Assembly (NCBI GenBank): GCA_946631295.1
Contig: CAMOZY010000008.1
Span: 1 to 64,000, forward strand
Length of the DNA: 64,000 nucleotides
Direction of reading: 5' to 3'
Source: an uncultured Lachnospiraceae bacterium
GTDB taxonomy: Bacteria; Bacillota; Clostridia; Lachnospirales; Lachnospiraceae
Shown: piece after piece, positions 29,717 through 39,375 of the stretch
Numbering within the stretch: the stretch's first letter is position 1
Layout: every line of letters begins with the position of its first letter
The notes under the pieces: generated by a model
Told to the model about the DNA's origin: nothing
The model's database searches: none
Seen by the model: only the letters and a program-made list of their open reading frames with translations
Position numbers and translations under genes: made by a program

Positions 29717-30901
29717 TCAGGCATTCTCCTCAGTCTTCTTCCTTGACTTTTTTTCGGGCTTCTTTTCAGGAGTGTAATCATCAAAGAATGCAGTAGGACT
29801 TACTTCAGCATATGCCTGTGAGCATATACCTTCAAGAGCAGCGCCGTTGTTGATCTGTACAGACTTGGAACGGATGTTGCCCATTACGATAGCTGTGGAA
29901 TCAAGGATAACGGGACCGTGTACATCGATATCTCCCTTGACAGCACCTGCTATAGCCGCGCTGAATGCTGAGATATTTCCTACGATAACGGTTCCTGCAC
30001 CGATCTTGACAGATGATTCACTGACGATGTTACCGGTAATCTTCGCATTCTCTGCAAATACTTCCTTTGCTTCGGAGTTGCCTATAATGTGGCCGGTTAC
30101 ATTGAGCTTACCCTTAACGGTAACATCTCCCGCAACCTTTCCGAACAGATCAAGTGATCCGAGTGATTCAACATCACCATTTACTACCATTCCTGCGGTG
30201 ATTACAGATGTTTCATCTGAATAAGTTCCTGCTTCCATTTCATCTGCTCCTTCTATATACATAAAATGTCTCTTTTCTTCAGTCTCTTCTTCGATATCTC
30301 CTTCAGCTTCTTCAGCCTCTTCCTCGATATCTGCTGTTTGCTCTACAGCCGTTTCTTCTGCAGCTGTTTCTTCGCTTACTGCAGCAGTCTCTTCTGCAGC
30401 TTCCACGGAAACCTCTGATGTTAAATCTTCTGCTGCATCCTTATCCGATGCAACTGCTGTATCTTCCACTGCAGGCTCTTCGCTTACAGCATCCTCAGCA
30501 GCCGGCTCTTCTTTCACTAAATCTTCTGAAGCAGGCTCGGAAATCACTGCCTCTTCCTTAACTGCATCTTCTGCAGCAGATTCCGGAACACTGATATCTT
30601 CAATGACATCATCCGAAACAGGGCGGAACAAAATCTCTTCTTCAGATTCCTTATCCGCAGCAGGCTCTTCAGAACCAAGATCCGATACCAGATCCTTCAA
30701 AAGAGCGGCTACATCCTCACCGTCATCACCGAAATTATAATCATCAAGTGATGTCTGCTTCATTACGCTCTCTGCTTCATCAAGTCCTGCTATTTCAGCA
30801 TCCGCCAGAATTCTGTCGGCTTCGGCATCAGCTTTTTCCTTTTTCTTTTCGTTACCGGCAACCAGGGAAAGGTCCTGTTTTAATTCACCGAAAAAACCCA
30901 T
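29717..30901 (-). CDS. Bactofilin-family polymer-forming protein with long acidic N-terminal region
   Basis: C-terminal GxVxG beta-helical repeats (GDVESLGSLDLFGKVAGDVTVKGKLNVTGHIIGN...); N-terminal E/A/D-rich repeats. Confidence 0.88.
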   Translation of the reverse strand: MGFFGELKQDLSLVAGNEKKKEKADAEADRILADAEIAGLDEAESVMKQTSLDDYNFGDDGEDVAALLKDLVSDLGSEEPAADKESEEEILFRPVSDDVIEDISVPESAAEDAVKEEAVISEPASEDLVKEEPAAEDAVSEEPAVEDTAVASDKDAAEDLTSEVSVEAAEETAAVSEETAAEETAVEQTADIEEEAEEAEGDIEEETEEKRHFMYIEGADEMEAGTYSDETSVITAGMVVNGDVESLGSLDLFGKVAGDVTVKGKLNVTGHIIGNSEAKEVFAENAKITGNIVSESSVKIGAGTVIVGNISAFSAAIAGAVKGDIDVHGPVILDSTAIVMGNIRSKSVQINNGAALEGICSQAYAEVSPTAFFDDYTPEKKPEKKSRKKTEENA

Positions 30902-30958
30902 ATGCTACCTCCGTGTTGGTTTATTGGAAATCCCATCAGGGAATGGTCAGGTCAAAGG

Positions 30959-31963
30959 TCAGATATTATGCTGAATGACAGTCGTGTCATCCGTGATCGG
31001 AAGGATGACGGTATTGTCCATGGACTGTATAGCTTCGATGATACCGGGAAGTGCCTGTACTGTGTTCCACTTGGCAGCCGTATCGTGAAGAAGGATGACC
31101 GAAACAGGTCTGTCTTCTATCCCGCTTATGGCATTGCGCATTATCTGATCGGAAGTCAGTGCTTCGCCGCTTGCATCCCCGCTTGATACGTTCCAGTCAA
31201 AATAAACGATTCCCTCTTCCTCAAGATAATCCGCAAGTAAATGAACATCAGTTGCACTGACATCATTGGAACTTCCGCCGGGGAATCTGTAGAACCTCGG
31301 GGATATTCCCGTAACATCTTCAAGAAGCTGTCTTAACCTCTGTGTGTCTGCGGCAAAGGCTTCAGGTGATGCATAGATCTCATTATATACATGAGAATAT
31401 GAATGCATTCCGAGAGTATGACCCTCTTCAAGGATACGCAGATATCTTGCATAAGATGCAGCATTATCTTTTCCTATGACGAAGAAGGTTGCCTTTACAT
31501 CATACTCTGCAAGGATATCGAGGATATCATCGGTGTAGATGCTGGGGCCGTCATCGAAGGTAAGATAAACTCTGTGTATGCCGTCCCACTCGGTATCGGA
31601 TGCATAATTGACAAGACCGCTTCCGTCCGTTTCAGCCATCGAAACATATTTTCCGGGAACATACTCCGCAGCCGCATCTTCAGCATCTGATACTTCGCTC
31701 ACGGGCACAGCTTCGGTTTCAGGCTGTAAAATCTGTTCCGAAATACCCTCTGAATATGAAGCCTCATCATACCAGGAAAGCTGTACAAGTCTGGATTCAC
31801 GGTATCCGAGTGACTCGTACGCCTCTCTTCCGCGTATCTGTCCTTCAAGAAATGAAACTCTTGCTGCAAGAACAACGCACACGATACACGGTATGAGTAT
31901 GACAAGAGGTATCAGCTTTATTAATATTTTTTCAAAACGATGATCCATGCTTTTTACGTCCAA
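30959..31963 (-). CDS. Membrane-anchored polysaccharide deacetylase
   Basis: N-terminal TM; VYLTFDDGPSIYT, HSYSH, RFPGGSSND, ILLHD. Confidence 0.92.
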   Translation of the reverse strand: MDVKSMDHRFEKILIKLIPLVILIPCIVCVVLAARVSFLEGQIRGREAYESLGYRESRLVQLSWYDEASYSEGISEQILQPETEAVPVSEVSDAEDAAAEYVPGKYVSMAETDGSGLVNYASDTEWDGIHRVYLTFDDGPSIYTDDILDILAEYDVKATFFVIGKDNAASYARYLRILEEGHTLGMHSYSHVYNEIYASPEAFAADTQRLRQLLEDVTGISPRFYRFPGGSSNDVSATDVHLLADYLEEEGIVYFDWNVSSGDASGEALTSDQIMRNAISGIEDRPVSVILLHDTAAKWNTVQALPGIIEAIQSMDNTVILPITDDTTVIQHNI

Positions 31964-31986
31964 AAGGCGGTGATGAAACCGCCTTT
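31963..31986 (-). terminator. Hairpin between the DAHP synthase and deacetylase genes
   Basis: AAAGGCGGTgatgaaACCGCCTTT. Confidence 0.65.
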
Positions 31987-32004
31987 GCAGGGATCATCAC
32001 CTTA

Positions 32005-33033
32005 TTAAACCAGGTCTGCTATATCGTAGATCAGTCTCTCGGAATCGGCCCATCCGAGGCAGGGATCCGTAATGGACTTGCCATAGACGCCTTCTCCGAT
32101 CTTCTGATTTCCTTCTTCAATGTAACTCTCGATCATCAGACCCTTTACAAGCTTTCTGATATCGGGATTAATGGAACGGTTGTGGAGTACTTCCTTAACG
32201 ATCCTTATCTGCTGCTTGAACTGTTTGTCCGAGTTCGAGTGGTTGGAATCGATAACAACCGCAGGATTCATCAGGTCCATCTTGTTGTACATATCAAGAA
32301 CCCTGACAAGATCCTCATAATGATAATTGGGAGTGTTGTTGCCATGCTTGTTGGTAGCTCCTCTGAGTACCGCATGCGCCTCCTCATTACCTGTAGTCTT
32401 AACTTCCCATCCTCTGTAGATGAATGAGTGTCCGTGCTGTGCAGCATAGATGGAGTTCATCATAACTCCCAGATCTCCGCTGGTAGGATTCTTCATTCCG
32501 GCAGGAACATCAAATCCCGAAACGGTAAGTCTGTGCTGCTGGTCTTCAACCGAACGTGCTCCGATTGCGACATATGACAGGATATCCGAAACGTATCTCC
32601 AGTTCTCGGGATAGAGCATTTCATCTGCAGCGGTAAGTCCTGTCTCCTCAACCGCTCTTATATGCATATGCCTCATGGCAACAAGTCCCGCAAGGAAATC
32701 AACTTCCTTCTGGGGATCCGGCTGGTGTACGATACCCTTATATCCTGAACCAGTCGTACGAGGCTTATTGGTATAGATTCTGGGGATAAGGATCAGCTTA
32801 TCCTTAACCTTGTCATATATATTGGCGAGTCTGCCTACATAATCACAGACTGCCTCCTCATTGTCCGCAGAACAGGGACCTATTATAACGAGGAACTTAT
32901 CGGATTTTCCGGTAAAAACATCCCTGATCTCCGCGTCGCGGGCTTTCTTGATCTCTCTGACCTTCTCAGGTACAGGGTACTGCGCTCTTATCTCATCGGG
33001 AGTAGGGAGCTTCTTAATGAATTCGAATGACAT
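32005..33033 (-). CDS. Class I DAHP synthase (AroG/F type)
   Basis: LVIIGPCSADN, NKPRTTGSGYKGI, GVMNPTSGD-like KNPTSGDLGVMMN, DSNHSNS. Confidence 0.95.
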   Translation of the reverse strand: MSFEFIKKLPTPDEIRAQYPVPEKVREIKKARDAEIRDVFTGKSDKFLVIIGPCSADNEEAVCDYVGRLANIYDKVKDKLILIPRIYTNKPRTTGSGYKGIVHQPDPQKEVDFLAGLVAMRHMHIRAVEETGLTAADEMLYPENWRYVSDILSYVAIGARSVEDQQHRLTVSGFDVPAGMKNPTSGDLGVMMNSIYAAQHGHSFIYRGWEVKTTGNEEAHAVLRGATNKHGNNTPNYHYEDLVRVLDMYNKMDLMNPAVVIDSNHSNSDKQFKQQIRIVKEVLHNRSINPDIRKLVKGLMIESYIEEGNQKIGEGVYGKSITDPCLGWADSERLIYDIADLV

Positions 33034-33130
33034 ATCTGTGGTTTCCTTTACTGTTAATGCAACTTGTGCGATTTCGGACTCTTATTAAGTCCGGCGCTCT
33101 TCGTCTTTTCGAAACTCAGGGCAGCATATT

Positions 33131-33166
33131 GGATTATACTGTATAATCCCCACTTGTGCAAACAAT
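33131..33166 (-). promoter_or_regulatory. DAHP synthase promoter with palindrome over the -10
   Basis: GGATTATActgTATAATCC; minus strand TTGCAC-N17-TATAAT. Confidence 0.55.
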
Positions 33167-33180
33167 CAGGAAAGGTTTTT

Positions 33181-34056
33181 TCAGCTTCTGGGATGTGCTC
33201 CCGCATATGTCTTTCTCAGGGAATTCTGTGCCATTTTTGCATAGACCTGAGTAGTGGAAATATCCGAATGTCCGAGCATTATCGAAACGCTCTTTATATC
33301 AGCTCCGTGCTCTATGAGATGAGCCGCAAAACTGTGTCTGAGCAGGCAGGGCGTTACATCCTTCTCTATACCTGCTGCCTTTACATAGGACTTAAGTATC
33401 TTCCAGAATCCCTGTCTGGACATCTCCTCGCCCTGATAGTTGGGGAACAGCACACTGCTTTCCCTTTCTCCAATCAAGACAGGACGTGCCTTTTCAAGAT
33501 ACTCGATCATGGCACCTCTTGCGTGCCTTCCGAGAGGGATACTGCGTCCATTCACCAAAAGCATATCCGTCTTAAGATCCGCATCCTCAACCTTGAGGCT
33601 TATAAGCTCCGACACCTTGATTCCGGTAGCATACATAACCTCCAGCATAGCCTTGTCCCTTAGACCCTTTGGATCGTCCGAAGAGGGTGCTTCAAGAAGC
33701 CTTACGACTTCATCTTCAGTAAGGATATCCGGATCACTGCGCTTAACCTTAGGGCCTGCGAGTCCTCTTGATACATCTTCATCAACTTCGTGAAGAGTAT
33801 AAAGATATGAATAGAATGCGTGGATTGAAGCTACATTTCTCGAGATTGTGGAGGATTTGAACTCCCCCGCTTCAAGATAGTCGATATAATTCTCGAGATG
33901 ATGTTCGGTAACTTCGGTAAGATCGTCTATAGCGAGATCACTGCAATAGCTTTCAAGCCTGCTCAGATCTCTCCTGTATGACTGAATGGTATTCTCGGAC
34001 ATCTTCTTTTCTTCTACGAGATACCTGGTGAACAGATCAAGATACTTCCCCATCAA
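33181..34056 (-). CDS. Tyrosine recombinase XerC/D family
   Basis: LRDKAMLEVMYATGIKVSEL, LLRHSFAAHLIEHGADIKSVSIMLGHSDISTTQVYA. Confidence 0.93.
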   Translation of the reverse strand: MMGKYLDLFTRYLVEEKKMSENTIQSYRRDLSRLESYCSDLAIDDLTEVTEHHLENYIDYLEAGEFKSSTISRNVASIHAFYSYLYTLHEVDEDVSRGLAGPKVKRSDPDILTEDEVVRLLEAPSSDDPKGLRDKAMLEVMYATGIKVSELISLKVEDADLKTDMLLVNGRSIPLGRHARGAMIEYLEKARPVLIGERESSVLFPNYQGEEMSRQGFWKILKSYVKAAGIEKDVTPCLLRHSFAAHLIEHGADIKSVSIMLGHSDISTTQVYAKMAQNSLRKTYAGAHPRS

Positions 34057-34247
34057 TGAAAATTCCTAACCGGCTTCCGTGCCATATTTTGTCTTCCATC
34101 ATAAGGAACAGATTATGTCTCCTTAAGCGACAAATCGCATTATAAAAAACGGAAAAAAGTTTTTCAAGCGACAAAAAGCATAGAAAAATAGCCGTTTTTT
34201 CTACGATTTTTTATCACCACAATATGTTGTTAAAAAGGGGAAAAAAA

Positions 34248-34271
34248 GAGGACTTGCGACCACAAGTCCTC
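34248..34271 (-). terminator. Terminator downstream of the NUDIX gene
   Basis: GAGGACTTGcgaccaCAAGTCCTC with A/T tracts on both sides. Confidence 0.9.
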
Positions 34272-34291
34272 CAAAAAAAATTTTTATTAAA

Positions 34292-34831
34292 TTATAGGTG
34301 ATATTTTGAAGCGTACAGAAGAATGCCTACGATGGTCTTCGAATCCTGGATCTTTCCGTCATATATCATCTGTCTTACTTCATCAAGTGTATATGCCTCA
34401 AGATTAATGAATTCATCCTCATCGAGATGCTGGGGATGCCTGTCCTTAAGCCCTCTTGCAAGATACAGACCGATCTTCTCATCACAGAAGGCAACCGTTG
34501 TATAGATGGTTGTAAGGTACTCAATATCCTCGCACACATATCCCGTCTCTTCCGCAAGTTCACGCTGTGCGGCTTTCATCGGATCCTCATCGCGTGTATC
34601 GAGTTTTCCGGCAGGAATCTCAAGAGTATATCTTTCGAGCGGATTTCTGTACTGTCTGACCATCAGAAGCTTTCCGTCCTCACGAACCGCAACGACTGCT
34701 GCCGCCCCGTCATGGTCTATCAGATCCCATTCCACGGTATGTCCGTCCGGCATCTGCATTGTATCCTGGTAGAAGTCGATGACCTTGCCTTTATGTACAA
34801 GCTTTCTGTCTATTCTCTTTATCTCATCCAT
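34292..34831 (-). CDS. NUDIX hydrolase (ADP-ribose pyrophosphatase)
   Basis: IPAGKLDTRDEDPMKAAQRELAEETGY Nudix box. Confidence 0.94.
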   Translation of the reverse strand: MDEIKRIDRKLVHKGKVIDFYQDTMQMPDGHTVEWDLIDHDGAAAVVAVREDGKLLMVRQYRNPLERYTLEIPAGKLDTRDEDPMKAAQRELAEETGYVCEDIEYLTTIYTTVAFCDEKIGLYLARGLKDRHPQHLDEDEFINLEAYTLDEVRQMIYDGKIQDSKTIVGILLYASKYHL

Positions 34832-34855
34832 AAATAGTTACCTGTAAAAGAAAAA

Positions 34856-35091
34856 AACGCGGGTGGCACTGACGAAAAAACGTCGACGTCGAAGCGCCTG
34901 CGAGAATGCACAAAAAACTTTGGCTTTTGTAATCGCTCGCAGGAATGCCTGCTTCGCGAACAAAATCTCAAAGTTCGCCTGGCCCGAACGAAGTGAGTGG
35001 CCTGCGGCAAGAGTAGAAGATTTCTGTAATAAGTGCTTCCGCCTGGCGCTGAAGTAAGGAGACTTTTTTCTCAGTGACAGGACCCGCTGTT
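34856..35091. repeat. Structured GC-rich intergenic element, candidate dispersed repeat or ncRNA
   Basis: Ends AACGCGGGTggCACTGA and TCAGTGacaggACCCGCtGTT are complementary; internal 6+8+6 bp stem at 34890-34956; ends in a T-run on the minus strand. Confidence 0.6.
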
Positions 35092-35096
35092 ATGTT

Positions 35097-36389
35097 TTAT
35101 ACGTTAAGCAATTGCTCTACAGCTGCGATTTTGACGCACAGAACGAGCAGATCAGTTGCCTGTGCCATCTCTTCAGGTGAAGGATATGAAGGTGCAATAC
35201 GGATGTTGGAATCCTTGGGATCATTCTTGTAGGGATATGTAGCACCTGCTCCGGTAAGGGTAACTCCCGCTTCCTTGCAAAGTGCAACAACTCTCTTTGC
35301 ACATCCGGGCATAACATCGAGAGAAATGAAATATCCTCCGTTGGGTACGGTCCAGGATGCGATACCTGTTCCACTGAGTTCCTTGTCAAGAACTGCCTCA
35401 CAAGCTTCGAACTTGGGACGAAGAAGTGCGGCATGCTTCATCATATGAGCCTTGATACCGTTTATATCCTTGAAATATCTGACATGGCGGAGCTGATTGA
35501 TCTTGTCATATCCGATGGTCTGGACGGTCATTGACTTTCTCATATCATCAAGATTAGCAACTGAAGAAGCGATCGCAGATATACCTGCTCCCGCAAAAGT
35601 AACCTTGGAGGTTGAGCAGAATTCAAATACCATGTCGGGATTTCCGGCCTTCTCACACTCGGAGATGATATCGGGAATCTTGTCCTGGCGGCTCTCGTCC
35701 TCATAGAGATGGTGAATTGCATATGCATTGTCCCAGAAGATCCTGAAGTCTTTAGCTGCAGGCTTAAGGGAAGCAAATCTCTTAACTGTCTCTTCAGAGT
35801 ATGTAACGCCCTGAGGATTAGAATACTTGGGCACGCACCAGATACCCTTTACAGCCTCGTCCTTTGATACCCACTCTTCAACGATATCCATGTCAGGACC
35901 GTTCGGAGTCATGGGAATAGTGATCATCTCCACACCGAAATGCTGACAGATTGCAAAATGTCTGTCATATCCGGGTGCAGGGCAGAGGAACTTAACCTTA
36001 TCAAGCTTACACCAGGGAGTATTTCCGAGAAGTCCGTGGATGAAAGCTCTTGAGAAGGTATCATACATTATATTAAGTGAAGCATTTCCGCAGACGATAA
36101 CGTTCTCGGGCTTTGTCTCCATGATATCAGCCATGAGCTTCTTAGCCTCGGGAATACCGTCCATAACACCGTAATTTCTGGTGTCCGAATTATCGCTTGC
36201 GATCATATCGCTTTCCGAATTGATCACATTCAGGAAATCCATTCCCATATCAAGCTGTGCGGGTGAGGGCTTTCCTCTTGCCATGTTAAGTGCAAGACCC
36301 TTGCCTTTTGCATCCTGGTACTCCTGATTAAGCTGGGACTGCAGCTCCTTCAGCTCTTCTTTCGACATTTCGGCAAATGCTTTAGACAT
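35097..36389 (-). CDS. Aminotransferase class I/II (putative aspartate aminotransferase, PF12897-type)
   Basis: NMARGKPSPAQLDMGMDFL, CVPKYSNPQGVTYS, SKVTFAGAGISAIASS. Confidence 0.88.
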   Translation of the reverse strand: MSKAFAEMSKEELKELQSQLNQEYQDAKGKGLALNMARGKPSPAQLDMGMDFLNVINSESDMIASDNSDTRNYGVMDGIPEAKKLMADIMETKPENVIVCGNASLNIMYDTFSRAFIHGLLGNTPWCKLDKVKFLCPAPGYDRHFAICQHFGVEMITIPMTPNGPDMDIVEEWVSKDEAVKGIWCVPKYSNPQGVTYSEETVKRFASLKPAAKDFRIFWDNAYAIHHLYEDESRQDKIPDIISECEKAGNPDMVFEFCSTSKVTFAGAGISAIASSVANLDDMRKSMTVQTIGYDKINQLRHVRYFKDINGIKAHMMKHAALLRPKFEACEAVLDKELSGTGIASWTVPNGGYFISLDVMPGCAKRVVALCKEAGVTLTGAGATYPYKNDPKDSNIRIAPSYPSPEEMAQATDLLVLCVKIAAVEQLLNV

Positions 36390-36530
36390 TATTTCCTCCA
36401 TAAACTAAAAACAAAACAAAATTGGATATTTGCATAATCGTATACAATCCATACCTGTGCTATTCTACACAACGCTTTGTAATTTGTAAAGTGATTAAAA
36501 AAGGAAAACGTTTGACATAAAAAAGACAGC

Positions 36531-36551
36531 CACATCTTGTAGCTGTCTTTT
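36531..36551 (-). terminator. Terminator of rny
   Basis: AAAAGACAGCcacatcttgtaGCTGTCTTTT, fully contained at 36531-36551 plus flanking A-run. Confidence 0.7.
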
Positions 36552-36586
36552 CCATTTGTTCAGTTGTAATGCCAGAAACCGGCGGG

Positions 36587-38140
36587 TTATTTCGCGTAAT
36601 CCACAACCCTCTTCTCGCGGATGATATTGACCTTGATCTGTCCGGGATATTTCATCTCGTCCTCAATCTGCTTGGATATATCTCTTGCGAGTATCACCAT
36701 GTCCGCATCCGAAATCTGATCGGGTACGACCATGACTCTGACTTCCCTTCCTGCCTGAACAGCAAAAGATTTTTCAACACCCTTATAACTATTGGAGATT
36801 TCTTCAAGCTGCTTTAAGCGGTTCGTGTAAATATCCAGTGACTCTCTTCTTGCACCGGGACGTGCTGCAGAAATTGCATCTGCTGCCTGAACGATACAAG
36901 CAATGAGGGTCTGAGGCTCTACATCGCCATGGTGAGCTTCAACCGCATTGATGACGGTGGGGCTTTCCTTGTACTTACGGCACAGATCTGTACCAAGCTG
37001 TACATGGGAGCCTTCGATCTCGTGATCTACTGCCTTACCGATATCATGCAATAATCCTGCACGCTTTGCTGTCTTGACATCAAGACCGAGTTCAGCGGCC
37101 ATGAGTCCGGAAAGCTGAGCAACTTCGATGGAATGCTTGAGGACGTTCTGACCGTAGCTTGTACGATATCTCATACGTCCGAGAAGCTTGACCAGCTCGG
37201 AGTGAAGTCCGTGTACACCGACTTCAAGTACGGCAGCTTCGCCTTCTTCCTTAATAGTCTGGTCAACTTCCTTGCGGGCCTTCTGTATCATCTCCTCGAT
37301 CTTCGCGGGATGGATACGTCCGTCCACAATAAGTTTCTCAAGTGCGATCCTGGCAACTTCTCTTCTTACAGGATCAAATGCAGAAAGAACAACCGCATCG
37401 GGAGTGTCGTCCACGATAAGTTCGACACCTGTCATAGTCTCGAGGGTTCTGATATTTCTTCCCTCTCGTCCGATGATCCTTCCCTTCATGTCTTCACTGG
37501 GAAGCTGTACTACGGAAATAGTACTTTCAGCGACGTGATCTGCTGCACATCTCTGGATAGCCGTGACGACGATCTCCCTCGCCTTCTTGTCGGCTTCTTC
37601 CCTTGCCCTGTTCTCAGATTCCTTGATCATCAGGGCTTCTTCATGTTTCAGGTCTTCTTCAACAATACTTAATAAGTGTTCTTTTGCTTGTTCAGAGGTT
37701 AATCCGGAAATCCTTTCCAGTTCCTGCAGTCTCTCTTCATTGAGTTTGGAAATCTGAGCCTCTTTAGCCTTCAGATTTTCCTCCCTTGCCGAAATCGACT
37801 GTTCACGTCTCTCGATATTGTCGAGTTTCTTATCGACTGACTCTTCCTTCTGCTGAATTCTGCGTTCGGACTTGGTCACCTCGGCTCTGCGTTCCTTGAC
37901 TTCACGGTCAACATCGTTCTTGACGCGCAGTGCGTCTTCCTGAGCCTTGATGGATGCCTCACGCTTCTCTGATTCAGCCTTCTTAAGAGCTTCGTCGATG
38001 ATCTCTCGTGCTCTCTTCTCTGCATTTCCTATAACACCGTCAGCCTGGTTCTTCATCTTGGAAGAAGTAAGAGCTGCGGTAGCAAGTACCGAAATGATCA
38101 CAGTAGCAACGAGGATCCCGATCCATACACCAGTAGGCAT
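36587..38140 (-). CDS. rny: Ribonuclease Y
   Basis: N-terminal TM, long coiled coil, KH ([15 protein letters not shown]), HD domain ([12 protein letters not shown]). Start set to MPTGVW (38140) after AAGGAGGTG. Confidence 0.97.
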   Translation of the reverse strand: MPTGVWIGILVATVIISVLATAALTSSKMKNQADGVIGNAEKRAREIIDEALKKAESEKREASIKAQEDALRVKNDVDREVKERRAEVTKSERRIQQKEESVDKKLDNIERREQSISAREENLKAKEAQISKLNEERLQELERISGLTSEQAKEHLLSIVEEDLKHEEALMIKESENRAREEADKKAREIVVTAIQRCAADHVAESTISVVQLPSEDMKGRIIGREGRNIRTLETMTGVELIVDDTPDAVVLSAFDPVRREVARIALEKLIVDGRIHPAKIEEMIQKARKEVDQTIKEEGEAAVLEVGVHGLHSELVKLLGRMRYRTSYGQNVLKHSIEVAQLSGLMAAELGLDVKTAKRAGLLHDIGKAVDHEIEGSHVQLGTDLCRKYKESPTVINAVEAHHGDVEPQTLIACIVQAADAISAARPGARRESLDIYTNRLKQLEEISNSYKGVEKSFAVQAGREVRVMVVPDQISDADMVILARDISKQIEDEMKYPGQIKVNIIREKRVVDYAK

Positions 38141-38186
38141 GATACAGGAGCACCTCCTTATTAAATTGTCATAGTACAACAGATTT

Positions 38187-38215
38187 ATATTAGATTTTTA
38201 CGACAATTATGTCAA
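38187..38215 (-). promoter_or_regulatory. SigA promoter of rny
   Basis: Minus strand TTGACA-N17-TAATAT. Confidence 0.75.
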
Positions 38216-38218
38216 GAA

Positions 38219-39250
38219 TTAATTATGTAAAGCTCCCCTCAGATCCCTGTATGTCCACAAAAGACCATATTCAATAAAAAATAGAAGGGAATTACGCATA
38301 AGAATGTCGACATACTTCTTCTGTTCCCCGTCCATGAAGCGTCCGTAGTTCGGATTGCTCCTGAAATCAGGGAACTCCTCAAGCATGCGCTTTTTGATAT
38401 GACGAATGACCGAATACCTCTTCCCATGTTTCATCCTCATATAGGAAAAAACGGTATTCGTCAGGTAGATATTGGTAAAATAGCTCTCTATCTCACTGTG
38501 ATATTTTTCAAGGAAACCGCGCTTCTTAAGTTCAGAGATCATAATCTCCGCGCTCGTCATCCTGTCCTTACATCTTGAAGGGGTTATCGTATGGACCGTT
38601 GAGCTGTCATGCTGGTAATAGTAATAAAGCGGCTCATCCACATATTCAAAACGCTGATAATACATGGCCCAGATTGGTCCTGCCGCATTATCCTCGTAAA
38701 AGATCCCTTCCGGAAAAGAAAGATCATTGTCCCTTATCAGTGACGTCTTGTAGATCTTAGTGACCATGCTGGACATATTGTTCAGGAAATCCCGGCGTCT
38801 TTCATCGGTAAACTCTCCGGTTCCCTGTTTATATCCGCACCTTACAATCTCACCCTGCTCGAAAGTATGGCTCCCCACCATCTGATAGCAGCATCCGACG
38901 ACATCCGCACCGGTTTCCTCAGCTCTTTTAAACAGCTTCTCATAATACTGAGGAGAAACCCAGTCGTCCGAGTCGATAAAACTTATCCATTCACCGGAAG
39001 CCGCCCTTATACCGGCATTCCTTGCACCGCCTTGATGCATATTTTGATCAAGAGCTATGACCTTGATAAGTGAAGGATATTTATCCTCATATTTACGAAG
39101 AACCAAAAGAGAATCATCCGTTGACACATCGTCAACTGCAATGATCTCATACTCTTCACGGATGCTCTGGTTTATCAGAGAGTCCAGACAGAAATTCAGT
39201 TTTCCGTCAGACGCCATATTATAGACAGGAACTATGATGCTAAGCTTCAT
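38219..39250 (-). CDS. Family 2 glycosyltransferase
   Basis: MKLSIIVPVYN, IIAVDDVSTDDSL, WISFIDSDDWVSP. Confidence 0.93.
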   Translation of the reverse strand: MKLSIIVPVYNMASDGKLNFCLDSLINQSIREEYEIIAVDDVSTDDSLLVLRKYEDKYPSLIKVIALDQNMHQGGARNAGIRAASGEWISFIDSDDWVSPQYYEKLFKRAEETGADVVGCCYQMVGSHTFEQGEIVRCGYKQGTGEFTDERRRDFLNNMSSMVTKIYKTSLIRDNDLSFPEGIFYEDNAAGPIWAMYYQRFEYVDEPLYYYYQHDSSTVHTITPSRCKDRMTSAEIMISELKKRGFLEKYHSEIESYFTNIYLTNTVFSYMRMKHGKRYSVIRHIKKRMLEEFPDFRSNPNYGRFMDGEQKKYVDILMRNSLLFFIEYGLLWTYRDLRGALHN

Positions 39251-39375
39251 AAACAGCAGATCCTCTTTCTTTATCAAAGTAAAATATACACCAGATGTTT
39301 TTTTCTAACAACCATATCGATCATGCGCAATCTGTGATAAAGTAACAGAGGCGGCAATAAACCATATTTTAAGAT

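Noticed and set aside
33034-33130. Leader peptide attenuator upstream of DAHP synthase
   Set aside because: No Phe/Tyr/Trp-rich short ORF; only a tiny CGGACT/AGTCCG hairpin was found.
34859-34872. GCGGGTGGCACTGA as a possible T-box (AGGGTGGNACCGCG-like) motif
   Set aside because: No co-directional plus-strand gene follows, no specifier/antiterminator layout is recognisable, and the match to the T-box core is poor. The pairing with 35071-35087 explains it better.
34819-35010. 63-aa minus ORF (MPQATHFVRARRTLRF...)
   Set aside because: It lies across the structured element, is R/S/F-rich, overlaps the NUDIX start, and has no convincing RBS; likely spurious.
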